A stretch of 64,000 nucleotides of DNA, from positions 62,001-126,000 of the forward strand of contig JASGCM010000007.1 of assembly GCA_030054175.1 (NCBI GenBank), read 5' to 3'. The notes below the pieces were generated by a model. It was given only the letters and a program-made list of their open reading frames with translations, had not been told where the DNA came from and did no database searches. Below, piece after piece: positions 45,810 to 57,412 of the stretch (position 1 is its first letter; each line of letters opens with the position of its first letter). Both the position numbers and the translations under genes were made by a program. Source of the stretch: Alphaproteobacteria bacterium. Lineage in GTDB: Bacteria > Pseudomonadota > Gammaproteobacteria > Burkholderiales > Burkholderiaceae_C.

Positions 45810-46484
45810 TTAAGGGTTAACCGATTGTGCAACGGCGCAAGCTTCGCAAGCCAGGCGTGTGATGGCGAGCCAGTCGGCAGCCTCCAATAGTGACAAGGGA
45901 GCGAGCCATGAGCCCCCTACCATGGCCACATTGGGTTGACTCAAAAACTCAGCCAGATTCGCGGCTGAAACCCCGCCAGTCGGACACAGCATGATATCGG
46001 CCAACGGCCCAGCCATGGCCTTGACCATCGACAGCCCCCCCGCCTGGGCAGCAGGGAACAGCTTGACGGTCCGGTAGCCCCAGTCGCGCGCCCGCATCGC
46101 CTCGGAAGGCGTCATGACGCCGGGCATGAAGGGCATGCCCTGATCTTGCGCCGCCTGATGCAACTCTGGCGTCAGTCCGGGAGAAAGGGCGAAAGTCGCT
46201 CCCGCCTCACGCACCTGGCGCATTTCAGTTGCCTGGGTCACCGTACCTGCGCCCACATGCATGGCGGGTACTTCACGCGCCACCGCTTCGATGCCGTGCA
46301 AACCTGCGGCATGACGCAAGGTAATTTCCATCACATCAATGCCACCCGCCAGCAAAGCGTGGGCCAACGGAACGGCCTGGTTGGGGTGGGTGATGACGAT
46401 CACCGGAATCACCCGGGATTGAAAAGCCAAGCTGCTCGCAGCGCCTGATGGTTTATTCATGAATGGCGTTGAGGGTCTGGGCAT
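45810..46484 (-). CDS. eda: KDPG/KHG aldolase (Entner-Doudoroff)
   Basis: A class I aldolase cleaving 2-keto-3-deoxy-6-phosphogluconate to pyruvate and glyceraldehyde-3-phosphate. The catalytic Glu is in VMEITLRHAAG, the Schiff-base Lys in RTVKLFPAAQAGG and the phosphate-binding loop in CPTGGVSAAN. 224 residues from ATG 46484, which has AAGGGGG seven bases upstream; the ATG at 46460 lacks such a site. The edd gene is not in the window. Confidence 0.93.
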   Translation of the reverse strand: MPRPSTPFMNKPSGAASSLAFQSRVIPVIVITHPNQAVPLAHALLAGGIDVMEITLRHAAGLHGIEAVAREVPAMHVGAGTVTQATEMRQVREAGATFALSPGLTPELHQAAQDQGMPFMPGVMTPSEAMRARDWGYRTVKLFPAAQAGGLSMVKAMAGPLADIMLCPTGGVSAANLAEFLSQPNVAMVGGSWLAPLSLLEAADWLAITRLACEACAVAQSVNP

Positions 46485-46545
46485 TTGGATACCCCCTTAG
46501 GTTCCGAATACAGACCACACTCTAACCTGACTGGACTGTAATCTG

Positions 46546-46566
46546 CCACTGGGGTTTAGCCAGTGG
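46546..46566. promoter_or_regulatory. Inverted repeat in the eda-yaeQ divergent gap
   Basis: CCACTGG, seven bases, CCAGTGG: perfect 7-bp arms midway between the divergent eda and yaeQ starts. It is a candidate repressor site (for sugar-acid control of eda) or an RNA hairpin in the yaeQ leader. Confidence 0.4.
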
Positions 46567-46608
46567 ACTACACTGCAATGCTACGACCTCGACTTTGACC
46601 CCTTACCC

Positions 46609-47169
46609 ATGGCCCTCAAATCCACCATTTACAAAGCCAATCTCTCGGTGGCAGACATCGATCATGGTTACTATGCCGACCACGCCCTGACTCTGGCTCG
46701 ACACCCCAACGAGACCGATGAGCGCATGATGGTGCGTATCCTGGCCTTGGCCCTCAATGCGCATGAATTGACCGACATCTGCCAGGGGGATGGCACCTTG
46801 GCCTTTGGCGCCGGTTTATCCGACCCCGATGACCCCGACCTGTCATTGAAAGACTTCACCGGGGCGATACGGCTTTGGGCCGAGGTGGGCCAACCGGAAG
46901 AAAAGCCCTTGCTCAAAGCCTGTCAAAAGGCCGACGTGGTGAGGCTTTATGCCTTTCACCATGCTGCCGAAGTGTGGTGGCGCACCATGCAGAGCAAGGT
47001 ACAGCGACTGGACAAATTACAGATTTGGCGCGTGCCTTCAGAAAGCGCTCAAGCCATGTCTCGCATGGCCGAGCGCAGCATGCAACTACAGGCCACAGTG
47101 CAAGACGGCGCCGTCTCATTCTCGGGCGCCAAAGACGGACTCCACATCGAGCTGGAACGCTGGAAATAA
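46609..47169 (+). CDS. yaeQ: YaeQ family protein
   Basis: A 186-residue YaeQ homologue of PD-(D/E)XK-like fold. The family profile is visible: ALKSTIYKANLSVADIDHGYY at the start, HPNETDERMMVRILALALNA, GDGTLAFGAGLSDPDDPDL, IRLWAEVGQPEEK and the C-terminal Trp-Arg-rich segment. E. coli YaeQ suppresses loss of RfaH in overexpression; the biochemical function is unknown. Confidence 0.9.
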   Translation: MALKSTIYKANLSVADIDHGYYADHALTLARHPNETDERMMVRILALALNAHELTDICQGDGTLAFGAGLSDPDDPDLSLKDFTGAIRLWAEVGQPEEKPLLKACQKADVVRLYAFHHAAEVWWRTMQSKVQRLDKLQIWRVPSESAQAMSRMAERSMQLQATVQDGAVSFSGAKDGLHIELERWK

Positions 47170-47182
47170 AGCCCTTTGCAGA

Positions 47183-47224
47183 AATTGGAAATTGGGGTCA
47201 TGAAATTGGGGTCTGACCCCAATT
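47183..47224. repeat. Palindromic repeat, copy 9, with two preceding partial units
   Basis: Partial units AAATTGG and AAATTGGGGTCATG run into a perfect palindrome with a central T at 47204-47224. It fills the gap between the yaeQ stop and the decayed Bug gene. Confidence 0.92.
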
Positions 47225-47229
47225 TCTAC

Positions 47230-48165
47230 TTATTCGATGCGAGCCCCTGAGGACTTCACGATTTGGGCGGCATTATCCCAATCGGCACGCAAGATGCGTT
47301 GAAAATCATCTGAGCTGATCAGGCTGATTTACACACCCAGGCGGGCGAAGCGTTCGGCCACTGCCGGGTCGCCCAGGGCCTTGGCCACTGCCGCGTTGAT
47401 CTTGTCGATCTCGACCTTGGGGGTGCCCGCCGGTGCCAACAGGCCAAACCATGAGTCAAAGCGATAGCCCGGAAAACCTGACTCGGCCACAGTGGGCAAT
47501 TCCGGCATGAATTTCGAACGTTGTTGCCCGGTATAGGCCAACAGTTTGATGCGCGGGTCGTTGCGGAAACCAGCCAGACCGATGGTGGCCGAAGTCACCG
47601 CCTGGGTGCGTCCGGCCAGCACCTCATTGACTGCGTCACCGGTAGACTTCAGCGGAATGTGCTGCATCTGCAAGCCCGCCCGGGCTGCGAACGAGGCTGA
47701 ACCCAGGTGGGTGGCACTGCCGTTGCCAGCCGATGAGTAGTTGTAGGCTCCTGGCTTGGCTTTGATGACTCGAACAAAATCCGCCAGGTTTTGCACGCCC
47801 AGGTTGGCAGGTGCAGCAATCACATATCCGGTGAACCCGACCAATGACACACCGACAAAGTCTTTCAAAGGGTCATAAGGCAATTTGGCGTACAAATGAC
47901 CGGACAGATGGTGGCTGGCCGCAGCCACGAACAAGGTGTTGCCGTCCGGCGTGGACTTGGCCACCTGGGCGGTGCCGACGGTGCCACCGGCGCCGGGTTT
48001 GTTTTCAATGACCACATTGGCGCCCAGTGTCTGCCCCAATTCGGCACTGAAGGTACGGGTGATGGTATCTTGAACCGCGCCGGAACCGTAGGGCACCACC
48101 AGATGGATGGTGCGGGTCTGGGCCCAAGCCGCAGATGACAAAGACAGCGCCAAGGTGGTGCCAAG
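47230..48165 (-). pseudogene. Tripartite tricarboxylate transporter receptor (Bug), decayed
   Basis: A periplasmic solute-binding protein of the Bug family: TIHLVVPYGSGAVQDTITRTF, VIENKPGAGGTVGTAQVAKSTPDG and the SYKST-type PYDPLKDFVGVSL region are clear. Two defects are seen. The signal peptide is fused in frame to the end of an amidohydrolase (junction near 48165: HNTS then LGTTLALSLSSAAWAQ). A TAA at 47331-47329 also interrupts the C-terminus, after which the expected tail (SSDDFQRILRADWDNAAQIVKSSG) continues in frame to a stop at 47230. It is probably non-functional unless rescued. Confidence 0.8.
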
Positions 48166-49215
48166 CGAGGTGTTGTGAATGATGCAGGGACCTGGCCCAT
48201 GATCGGGCATGCGGTGATCTCCGTCCCCATTGCCGATGAAGGCATAGCAACCAGGCCTGACTCGCAGCATGTGGGCAAAGTCTTCGGCGGCAAAACGGGC
48301 TTCGGTGGCGTGGTTCACCACCGGCGGAGAGGCACGGCGGAACTCGATATCGGCCCGGCAACCATAAGACTCGGCTGTGTGCTGGGCCTGACGTCGCAAG
48401 GCAGCCTCCAGATCATCCAAGGCCCTGTCGCTGAAGGTCCGCAAAGTGCCTCCTACCCAAGCCAGATCAGGGATCACGTTCGGGGCGACCGAACCTTGTA
48501 TTTGCGTCACGGCCAACAAAGCCCGCTCGCGAGAGTCGACCACTCGGGCCACCAGCGTTTACAATTGTTGCCCCAGGCTGATCACGGCAGCAATGGGGTC
48601 GATGCCGGTATGGGGCACCGAAGCGTGGGTTCCTTTGCCGTGGATGGTCACGCGCCTGGTGTTGCTGGAAGCCATGAAAGGCCCTGGATTGACGGCGAAA
48701 CCCCCGGTGCGCCCAATCGGGTAGTTGTGCAAGGCAAACACAGCATCACAGGGGAAACGCTCGAAGAGTCCCTCTTGCGCCATTTTCAAGGAACCGCTTT
48801 GCCCATTTCTTCAGCCGGTTGAAAAATAAAATTCACCGTGCCGGAGAAATCGCGGTGTTGTGACAAGTGCCAAGCCGCTGCCAACAACATGGTGGTGTGA
48901 CCGTCGTGGCCGCAGGCGTGCATGCGTCCATCGTGCAGAGACCGATGCGGGAAGTGATTTTCCCTCCTGCAAAGGCAAAGCGTCCATGTCGGCGCGCAAT
49001 CCAATGCTGCGCGTACCTGGCTTGCGGCCTTTCAACACCCCCACCACGCCGGTGCCTGCGATGCCTGTGTGTACCTCCAGGCCCCACTCGCAGAGCAAGT
49101 TGGATACCAAAGCCGAAGTGCGGTGCTCCTCAAAGCCCAACTCGGGATGGGCATGAATATCACGCCGCAAAGCGACGAAACGATCGATGTTTTGGAATGC
49201 GTCAAGTATGGCCAT
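48166..49215 (-). pseudogene. M20-family amidohydrolase (hippurate hydrolase type), frameshifted
   Basis: All pieces of an M20D amidohydrolase are present but in different frames: [35 protein letters not shown], then after a shift near 48960 (an AAAA run) [22 protein letters not shown] and FQPAEE. After a second shift near 48790 come EGLFERFPCDAVFALHNYP and GKGTHASVPHTGIDP. After an in-frame TAA (48561-48559) come VTQIQGSVAPNVIPD and GNGDGDHR. The last ~25 residues are replaced by the Bug signal peptide. Metal-binding His/Asp/Glu residues are recognisable but no intact product is possible. Confidence 0.85.
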
Positions 49216-49252
49216 AACGTGATTTTGGCATGACGTCATCAGCACCGAAAGA

Positions 49253-49317
49253 AATTGGGGTCAGACCCCAATTATTCTGACCCCAATTTTCTGACCCCAA
49301 TTTCCTCACCCCAATTT
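49253..49317. repeat. Palindromic repeat, copy 10, with a ladder of three half-units
   Basis: A perfect palindrome with a central A (49253-49273) is followed by three diverging half-units: ATTCTGACCCCAATT, TTCTGACCCCAATT and CCTCACCCCAATT. The last one lies inside the 3' end of the VOC gene and supplies its final codons and stop. Confidence 0.92.
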
Positions 49318-49788
49318 CTCCAGTTTCTGAAAGGCCGATACGACCTCGGGAGGGGCTTGGACCAATTCGATCAGAACGCCCTCGCCGGCAATGGGGAATT
49401 CATCGTTGGCCTTGGGGTGCAAGAAGCAGATGTCAAACCCTGCAGCGCCACGGCGGATGCCGCCGGGTGCGAAACGAACGCCTTGGGACGTCAGCCATTC
49501 GACGGCAGCGGGCAGGTGATCGATCCACAAACCGATGTGGTTGAGCGGGGTGGCATGAACTGCCGGTTTTTTCTCAGGGTCGAGCGGCTGCATCAAATCC
49601 ACTTCCACCTTGAAAGGACCACTTCCTATGGCACAGATGTCTTCATCCACGTTTTCCCGCTCGCTGCGAAAGGTGCCGGTGACTTCCAAGCCCAACATGT
49701 CCACCCACAGCTTTTGCAGGCGTAATTTATCGGGTCCGCCGATGGCGATTTGCTGGACACCCAGCACTTTGAATGGGCGATGGCTCAT
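49306..49788 (-). CDS. VOC-superfamily protein, candidate methylmalonyl-CoA epimerase
   Basis: A 160-residue vicinal-oxygen-chelate protein with two beta-alpha-beta-beta-beta modules. It is the last gene of the pcc-meaB-mcm operon, where a methylmalonyl-CoA epimerase is expected. Ligand positions: the usual first His (DHIAI) is Gln here (QQIAIG), the second module has His (LNHIGLWID), and the last Glu is present (GVLIELVQ). The replaced His makes the assignment tentative; lactoylglutathione lyase or another VOC role is possible. The stop and last residues (EKLG) derive from a repeat half-unit. Confidence 0.6.
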   Translation of the reverse strand: MSHRPFKVLGVQQIAIGGPDKLRLQKLWVDMLGLEVTGTFRSERENVDEDICAIGSGPFKVEVDLMQPLDPEKKPAVHATPLNHIGLWIDHLPAAVEWLTSQGVRFAPGGIRRGAAGFDICFLHPKANDEFPIAGEGVLIELVQAPPEVVSAFQKLEKLG

Positions 49789-49804
49789 GTCTGTTTCCTT
49801 GCGA

Positions 49805-49825
49805 AATTGGGGTCTGACCCCAATT
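49805..49825. repeat. Palindromic repeat, copy 11
   Basis: A perfect palindrome with a central T whose last base is shared with the TAA stop codon of pccA (49825-49827). It occupies the pccA to VOC gap within the operon. Confidence 0.93.
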
Positions 49826-51879
49826 TATTCAAACTCCACGATGACCTGATCGACTGCCAGCGATTCACCTTTGCTGGCAACCACTTTCCTGACAACGGCA
49901 TCTTGGGTGGCCAGCAACACGTTTTCCATCTTCATGGCTTCGATCACGGCCACGCGCTCGCCGGCCTGGACCCTCTGGCCGGGTTGCACGGCGACATCGA
50001 CCAACAGACCAGGCATGGGCGATAGCACGAAGCGCGACAAATCGGGCGGGGCTTTGAACGGCATGAGGCGATGCAACTCGGCCATGCGAGGAGAGACCAC
50101 CAGGGCATCCATGCGCTTGCCGTTGTGCTGCACTTGCAGAGCCAAGGAATTCTTGCCGGTGCCACGCTCGACCTGAGCCGTGAAAGGCTGGCCATTGACG
50201 GTGCCGATGATGGTGATGTCGTTCAATCGCGAGATGCTGTGGATGGCGTAGTTCTTGTCCTCGACGCGAATCACCGCCACGCCGTGCTGACCGGAAAAAT
50301 CATCGACATGGACAGGCACATGGCGGTTCTCGCCTTTCTTGCCCCATTCGATCACGGTGTAGTCTTGGCCAACTTTGACATCGTAACCAGGCAATTGACC
50401 GCTCAGGCTGGCGGCCCGCTCACGCGATTTTCGGCGCACGAAAGCAGCCAGGGCAAACAGGAAGTTGGGGTCACTGTGCGGCACGTCTTCAGCGAAGAAG
50501 CCTTGTCCATAGTGCTCTGCGATGAACCCCGTGTTGAAATCTCCGCTGACGAATTCGGGATGCGCCAACAGGGCCGCTTGGAAGGGGATGTTCGAGCTGA
50601 TGCCACGGATGACAAAGCCATTGAGGGCTTCGCGCATTTTGGCGATGGCTTCATTGCGATCGCGACCGTGCACGATGAGCTTGGCGATCATCGAGTCATA
50701 GAACATTGGAATCTCGCCACCTTCTTGCACACCGGTGTCGACCCGCACCCCCAAAAGCGAAGACGTATCCCCTTGTTTCATGGTGGTTGGTGGCGTTTGA
50801 AAGCGAACCAAACGTCCGGTGGAAGGCAAGAAATTGCGGAACGGATCTTCGGCGTTGATTCGGCATTCGATGGCCCAGCCATCGCGCTTGACATCGGCCT
50901 GGGTGAAAGAGAGTGTTTCACCGGCAGCGACGCGAATCATCTGCTCGACCAGATCCAGACCAGTGATGCATTCGGTGACCGGGTGCTCGACCTGCAAACG
51001 GGTGTTCATTTCCAGAAAATAAAAGTCCTGGTTCTTGCCCACGACGAATTCAACAGTACCCGCGCTTTGATACTGAACCGCCTTGGCCAATGCCACGGCC
51101 TGCTCACCCATGGCCTTGCGAGTCTCTTCTGAGATGAAAGGCGAAGGGGCCTCTTCGATCACTTTCTGGTGACGTCGCTGAATCGAGCACTCGCGCTCGT
51201 TGAGGTAGACCACGTTGCCGTGGCTGTCGCCCAGCACTTGGATTTCGATGTGGCGCGGCTCGACGACGAATTTTTCGATGAACACGCGGTCATCGCCAAA
51301 ACTATTTCGAGCCTCATTGCGACAGGAACTGAAGCCCTCGAAAGCCTCTTTGTCGTTGTAGGCCACGCGCAAGCCCTTGCCGCCACCTCCGGCAGAGGCC
51401 TTGATCATCACCGGGTAGCCGATGCCTTTGGCAATCTCGACCGCCTGCTCAGGGGTGTCGATGGCGTCGTTGTATCCCGGAATGGTGCTGACCTTGGCCT
51501 CGTTGGCCAGTTTCTTGGACGCGATTTTGTCGCCCATGGCAGCAATCGAGTGGGCCTTGGGACCGATGAATACAATCCCCTCTTTCTCGCAACGGGCGGC
51601 GAACTCCTCGTTCTCAGACAGAAACCCATAGCCGGGGTGGATGGCTTGGGCACCGGTTTGTTTGGCGGCAGCGATGATCTTGTCGGCCACCAGATACGAC
51701 TCGCGACTCGCAGCGGGCCCCAGCAGCACAGCCTCGTCGGCCATTTGCACATGGCGGGCTTCCTTGTCGGCCTCGGAATAGACGGCGACAGTGGCGATGC
51801 CCATCTTGCGGGCGGTGGCGATGACTCGGCAAGCGATCTCACCTCGATTTGCGATCAGAATTTTCTTGAACATGGTCAT
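49825..51879 (-). CDS. pccA: Propionyl-CoA carboxylase alpha subunit (biotin carboxylase/BCCP)
   Basis: Carboxylates biotin for conversion of propionyl-CoA to methylmalonyl-CoA. The 684-residue protein has an N-terminal biotin carboxylase domain (FKKILIANRGEIACRV, ATP-grasp loop KASAGGGGKGLRV, EMNTRLQVEHPVTE) and a C-terminal biotinyl domain with the carrier Lys in EAMKMEN. The ATG at 51879 is chosen for AGGAG six bases upstream. Context with pccB and mcm favours propionyl-CoA over acetyl- or methylcrotonyl-CoA as substrate. Confidence 0.93.
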   Translation of the reverse strand: MTMFKKILIANRGEIACRVIATARKMGIATVAVYSEADKEARHVQMADEAVLLGPAASRESYLVADKIIAAAKQTGAQAIHPGYGFLSENEEFAARCEKEGIVFIGPKAHSIAAMGDKIASKKLANEAKVSTIPGYNDAIDTPEQAVEIAKGIGYPVMIKASAGGGGKGLRVAYNDKEAFEGFSSCRNEARNSFGDDRVFIEKFVVEPRHIEIQVLGDSHGNVVYLNERECSIQRRHQKVIEEAPSPFISEETRKAMGEQAVALAKAVQYQSAGTVEFVVGKNQDFYFLEMNTRLQVEHPVTECITGLDLVEQMIRVAAGETLSFTQADVKRDGWAIECRINAEDPFRNFLPSTGRLVRFQTPPTTMKQGDTSSLLGVRVDTGVQEGGEIPMFYDSMIAKLIVHGRDRNEAIAKMREALNGFVIRGISSNIPFQAALLAHPEFVSGDFNTGFIAEHYGQGFFAEDVPHSDPNFLFALAAFVRRKSRERAASLSGQLPGYDVKVGQDYTVIEWGKKGENRHVPVHVDDFSGQHGVAVIRVEDKNYAIHSISRLNDITIIGTVNGQPFTAQVERGTGKNSLALQVQHNGKRMDALVVSPRMAELHRLMPFKAPPDLSRFVLSPMPGLLVDVAVQPGQRVQAGERVAVIEAMKMENVLLATQDAVVRKVVASKGESLAVDQVIVEFE

Positions 51880-51896
51880 TTTTCTCCTGGCACCGA

Positions 51897-53429
51897 TCAG
51901 AGGGGAATGTTGCCGTGCTTGCGCCACGGGTTGTCGATGTTTTTCTCTTTCAGCATGACCAGAGAGCGGCAAATTCGTTTGCGGGTCTCGTGGGGTTGAA
52001 TGACGTCGTCGATGAAGCCTCGTGCGCCGGCGACGAAGGGGTTGGCGAAACGCGCCTTGTATTCAGCCTCACGGGCCGCCAGCTTCTCAGGATCGTTCTT
52101 GTCTTCGCGGAAGATGATCTCGACCGCACCTTTGGCACCCATGACGGCGATTTCGGCGTTGGGCCAAGCGAAGTTGACGTCGCCGCGCAAGTGTTTCGAG
52201 GCCATCACGTCGTAGGCGCCACCATATGCCTTGCGGGTGATGACGGTGATCTTGGGCACAGTGCACTCGGCATAGGCGTACAACAGCTTGGCACCATGCT
52301 TGATGATGCCGCCGTATTCTTGGCTGGTGCCGGGCATGAATCCGGGCACGTCCACAAAGGTGATGACGGGGATATTGAAGGCATCGCAAAAGCGCACGAA
52401 ACGTGCTGCCTTGATCGAACTCTTGATGTCCAGACAACCGGCCAACACCAAGGGCTGATTGGCAACAATGCCCACAGTCAGTCCGTCCATTCGGGCGAAA
52501 CCAATGATGATGTTTTTCGCGTAATCCGGCTGCAACTCGAAGAAGTCACCATCGTCGACAGTCTTCAAAATCAGCTCTTTGATGTCGTAGGGTTTGTTGG
52601 GGTTTTCTGGCGCCAATGTATCGAGCGACATATCCATTCGATCGATCGGATCGCCGCTGCGACGCACCGGCGCTTTCTCTTTGTTGTTGAGCGGGATGTA
52701 ATTGAACAGACGGCGCAACATCAACAGGGCTTCGACATCATTTTCAAAAGCCATGTCGGCCACGCCGCTCTTGGTGGTGTGGGTCAGTGCCCCGCCCAAC
52801 TCTTCAGCGGTCACCTCCTCGTGCGTCACGGTCTTGACCACCTCGGGCCCGGTGACAAACATGTAAGAGGTGTCCTTGACCATGAAAATGAAGTCCGTCA
52901 GTGCTGGCGAATACACCGCACCGCCAGCCGATGGCCCCATGATCAGGCTGATTTGCGGGATCACACCCGAAGCCATGACGTTGCGCTGAAACACATCGGC
53001 ATAGCCGCCCAGCGAGGCCACTCCCTCCTGAATGCGAGCGCCGCCCGAATCGTTCAGACCGATGACAGGTGCCCCCACTTTCATGGCTTGGTCCATGATC
53101 TTGCAAATCTTCTCGGCATGGGTCTCGGACAGGGCGCCACCATAGACGGTGAAGTCTTGGCTGTACACAAAAACCAAACGGCCATTGATCATGCCGTAGC
53201 CGGTGACCACGCCATCGCCAGGAATTTTGTTGTCCTGCATGCCAAAGTCAGTACATCGGTGTTCGACAAACATGTCCCACTCTTCAAAGGTTCCTTCGTC
53301 GAGCAAAACTTCAATCCGTTCGCGCGCAGTCAGCTTGCCTTTGGCGTGCTGTGCGTCGATGCGCTTTTGACCTCCACCCATGCGGGCGGCGGCGCGCTTA
53401 TTCTCCAGTTGTTGAATGATGCCTTGCAT
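51897..53429 (-). CDS. pccB: Propionyl-CoA carboxylase beta subunit (carboxyltransferase)
   Basis: A 510-residue carboxyltransferase that moves the carboxyl group from biotin to propionyl-CoA. The crotonase-like halves are visible: [30 protein letters not shown] (acyl-CoA oxyanion region) and [28 protein letters not shown] with [18 protein letters not shown]. The 510-residue length and [24 protein letters not shown] start are typical of PccB. It sits 17 bases upstream of pccA. Confidence 0.95.
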   Translation of the reverse strand: MQGIIQQLENKRAAARMGGGQKRIDAQHAKGKLTARERIEVLLDEGTFEEWDMFVEHRCTDFGMQDNKIPGDGVVTGYGMINGRLVFVYSQDFTVYGGALSETHAEKICKIMDQAMKVGAPVIGLNDSGGARIQEGVASLGGYADVFQRNVMASGVIPQISLIMGPSAGGAVYSPALTDFIFMVKDTSYMFVTGPEVVKTVTHEEVTAEELGGALTHTTKSGVADMAFENDVEALLMLRRLFNYIPLNNKEKAPVRRSGDPIDRMDMSLDTLAPENPNKPYDIKELILKTVDDGDFFELQPDYAKNIIIGFARMDGLTVGIVANQPLVLAGCLDIKSSIKAARFVRFCDAFNIPVITFVDVPGFMPGTSQEYGGIIKHGAKLLYAYAECTVPKITVITRKAYGGAYDVMASKHLRGDVNFAWPNAEIAVMGAKGAVEIIFREDKNDPEKLAAREAEYKARFANPFVAGARGFIDDVIQPHETRKRICRSLVMLKEKNIDNPWRKHGNIPL

Positions 53430-53444
53430 GGTTTTCTCCGGTAT

Positions 53445-54464
53445 TTATTTCGCCTGGGCCAAGGCCAGCAATTGGCGGGCGGCGGTGGATGCGGGCAATT
53501 GGCCCGAAGCGACTTGCGCGGTGATCTCGGGCAACAGATCGCGCACTTGGGGAACGGCTCGAAACTGCTGTCGCAAGCCCGATTCGATGCGTTCCCACAT
53601 CCAGGCCAGCGATTGTTGTTGACGCCGCTGGGCCAGACGGCCATTGGCGGTTTGGGTGTCTTTGAATTGCTGCACCTGACGCCAGAATTCTTCGATGCCC
53701 TGCCCTTGCAGTGCGCTCATTTGAATGGCCGTGGGGTGCCACAGCGTGGTGTCGTGGTGGGCATGGTCGGGGTGACCGTGCATGCCAAACAGGCGCAGGG
53801 CCGAGGTGATTTGGGCCTGGGCCCGGGTGGCAGCGGCGGCATCGATATCGGCCTTGTTGATGACCACCAGGTCGGCGAGTTCCATCACGCCTTTTTTGAT
53901 GGCCTGTAAATCGTCGCCCGCATTGGGCAACTGCAACAGGCAGAACATGTCGGTCATATTGGCCACAGCGGTTTCGCTCTGGCCAACGCCCACCGTCTCG
54001 ACCAGCACCACGTCGTAACCGGCGGCCTCGCAGACCAGCATGGCCTCGCGGGTTTTTTCGGCGACGCCGCCCAGCGTCCCGCTGGATGGGCTGGGTCGAA
54101 TGTAGGCCTTGGGGTGGACCGAGAGATGTTCCATGCGGGTCTTGTCGCCCAAAATCGATCCGCCCGAAATGCTGGAGGACGGGTCGATGGCCAGGACGGC
54201 GACCCGATGGCCCTGTGCGATCAGGTACAGGCCCAGGGCTTCGATGAAAGTGCTTTTGCCCACACCCGGCACACCGCTGATGCCCACCCGCAAAGAGCGC
54301 CCTGTGTGCGGCAACAAGGCGGTCAGCAACTGGTCGCCCTGCTGACGGTGATCGCTGCGGGTGGATTCAAGCAGCGTGATGGCCTTGGCCATGGCGCGGC
54401 GTTGCGCCATGGACTCGCCCCCAAGCACATCGTGCTGCAAAGTGGCGATGGTGGTCAGGGCCAT
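53445..54464 (-). CDS. meaB: Methylmalonyl-CoA mutase-associated GTPase MeaB
   Basis: A G3E-family P-loop GTPase of 339 residues that gates cobalamin loading and protects methylmalonyl-CoA mutase. Walker A is VGISGVPGVGKSTFIEALG near residue 61, Walker B/switch includes VLVETVGVGQSE, and the guanine motif is VINKADI. It lies directly downstream of mcm, 35 bases away, as usual for this chaperone. Confidence 0.95.
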   Translation of the reverse strand: MALTTIATLQHDVLGGESMAQRRAMAKAITLLESTRSDHRQQGDQLLTALLPHTGRSLRVGISGVPGVGKSTFIEALGLYLIAQGHRVAVLAIDPSSSISGGSILGDKTRMEHLSVHPKAYIRPSPSSGTLGGVAEKTREAMLVCEAAGYDVVLVETVGVGQSETAVANMTDMFCLLQLPNAGDDLQAIKKGVMELADLVVINKADIDAAAATRAQAQITSALRLFGMHGHPDHAHHDTTLWHPTAIQMSALQGQGIEEFWRQVQQFKDTQTANGRLAQRRQQQSLAWMWERIESGLRQQFRAVPQVRDLLPEITAQVASGQLPASTAARQLLALAQAK

Positions 54465-54499
54465 ATGGGGGGGCTTGATGCAAGGTGTCGATGGACAGG

Positions 54500-56653
<2,154 letters not shown>

Positions 56654-56709
56654 GGTTTCACCTCTGAATGGCGCATTTTCGCTTGATTTGTGCAGTTCCC
56701 ACATCATAT

Positions 56710-56727
56710 CATTCATAATTATGAATG
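56710..56727. promoter_or_regulatory. 18-bp perfect palindrome, putative GntR operator
   Basis: CATTCATAATTATGAATG is perfectly symmetrical and AT-rich in a GC-rich region. It is 31 bases before the gntR ATG and 56 bases before the mcm ATG, well placed to control both divergent units. Confidence 0.7.
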
Positions 56728-56758
56728 CAAAATTTGCTTTAGCCTTACAATTTCAGCC

Positions 56759-57394
56759 ATGAACGCCCTCTCCCTCGCCCAACGACCGCTTTACGAAGAG
56801 GTGGCCGAGCGCTTGCGCCAACGCATCTTCTCGCGCGAGCTCGAACCGGGCAGCTGGATCGATGAAATCCGGCTGGCGCAAGAGTACGGCATCAGCCGCA
56901 CCCCCATGCGCGAAGCCCTCAAGGTGCTGGCTGCCGAAGGTTTGGTGACCATGAAGGTGCGACGCGGAGCCTATGTCACCGAGGTCAACGAAAAAGACCT
57001 GACCGATGTCTACCACCTGCTGTCCTTGCTGGAGGCCGATGCCGTGACCGAGGTGACCCGTCGGATCCAAGATGAACAAATGCGCGAATTGGTGGCCCTG
57101 CACCAAGAGCTCAGTCTGGCCCTGGACGACCGGCAACGCTTTTTCGCCATCAACGAACGATTCCACCTGCGACTGCTGGAGATGGCCGACAACCGATGGC
57201 GCATGCAGCTGGTGGCCGACCTGCGCAAGGTGATGAAGCTCAACCGCCACCAATCGCTGTTCAAAACCGGGCGGGTGCAGGACTCATTGGCCGAACACCA
57301 GGCCTTGTTGGACGCCATGCTGGCCCGCGACCCAGACTTGGCCAGCCAACGCATGCGCGAACACTTCGCCAATGGGCTGGAGGCGGCCTCCTGA
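56759..57394 (+). CDS. GntR-family (FCD) transcriptional regulator
   Basis: A 211-residue regulator: winged helix-turn-helix (PLYEEVAERLRQRIFSRELEPGSWIDEIRLAQEYGISRTPMREALKVLAAEGLV, residues 9-65) and an all-helical FCD ligand domain with metal-binding His/Asp pattern (LLEADAV, NERFHLRLLEMADN). Divergent from the methylmalonyl-CoA/propionyl-CoA operon with an 18-bp palindrome between, it most likely represses or activates that operon. ATG 56759 is preferred; an earlier in-frame start would cover the palindrome. Confidence 0.9.
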   Translation: MNALSLAQRPLYEEVAERLRQRIFSRELEPGSWIDEIRLAQEYGISRTPMREALKVLAAEGLVTMKVRRGAYVTEVNEKDLTDVYHLLSLLEADAVTEVTRRIQDEQMRELVALHQELSLALDDRQRFFAINERFHLRLLEMADNRWRMQLVADLRKVMKLNRHQSLFKTGRVQDSLAEHQALLDAMLARDPDLASQRMREHFANGLEAAS

Positions 57395-57412
57395 AACAGC
57401 GCCCCAAGCAGG

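Noticed and set aside
51915-53909. A 664-codon open frame antisense to pccB and meaB
   Set aside because: High-GC codon bias produces long antisense frames; it has no recognisable domain and lies fully opposite conserved genes.
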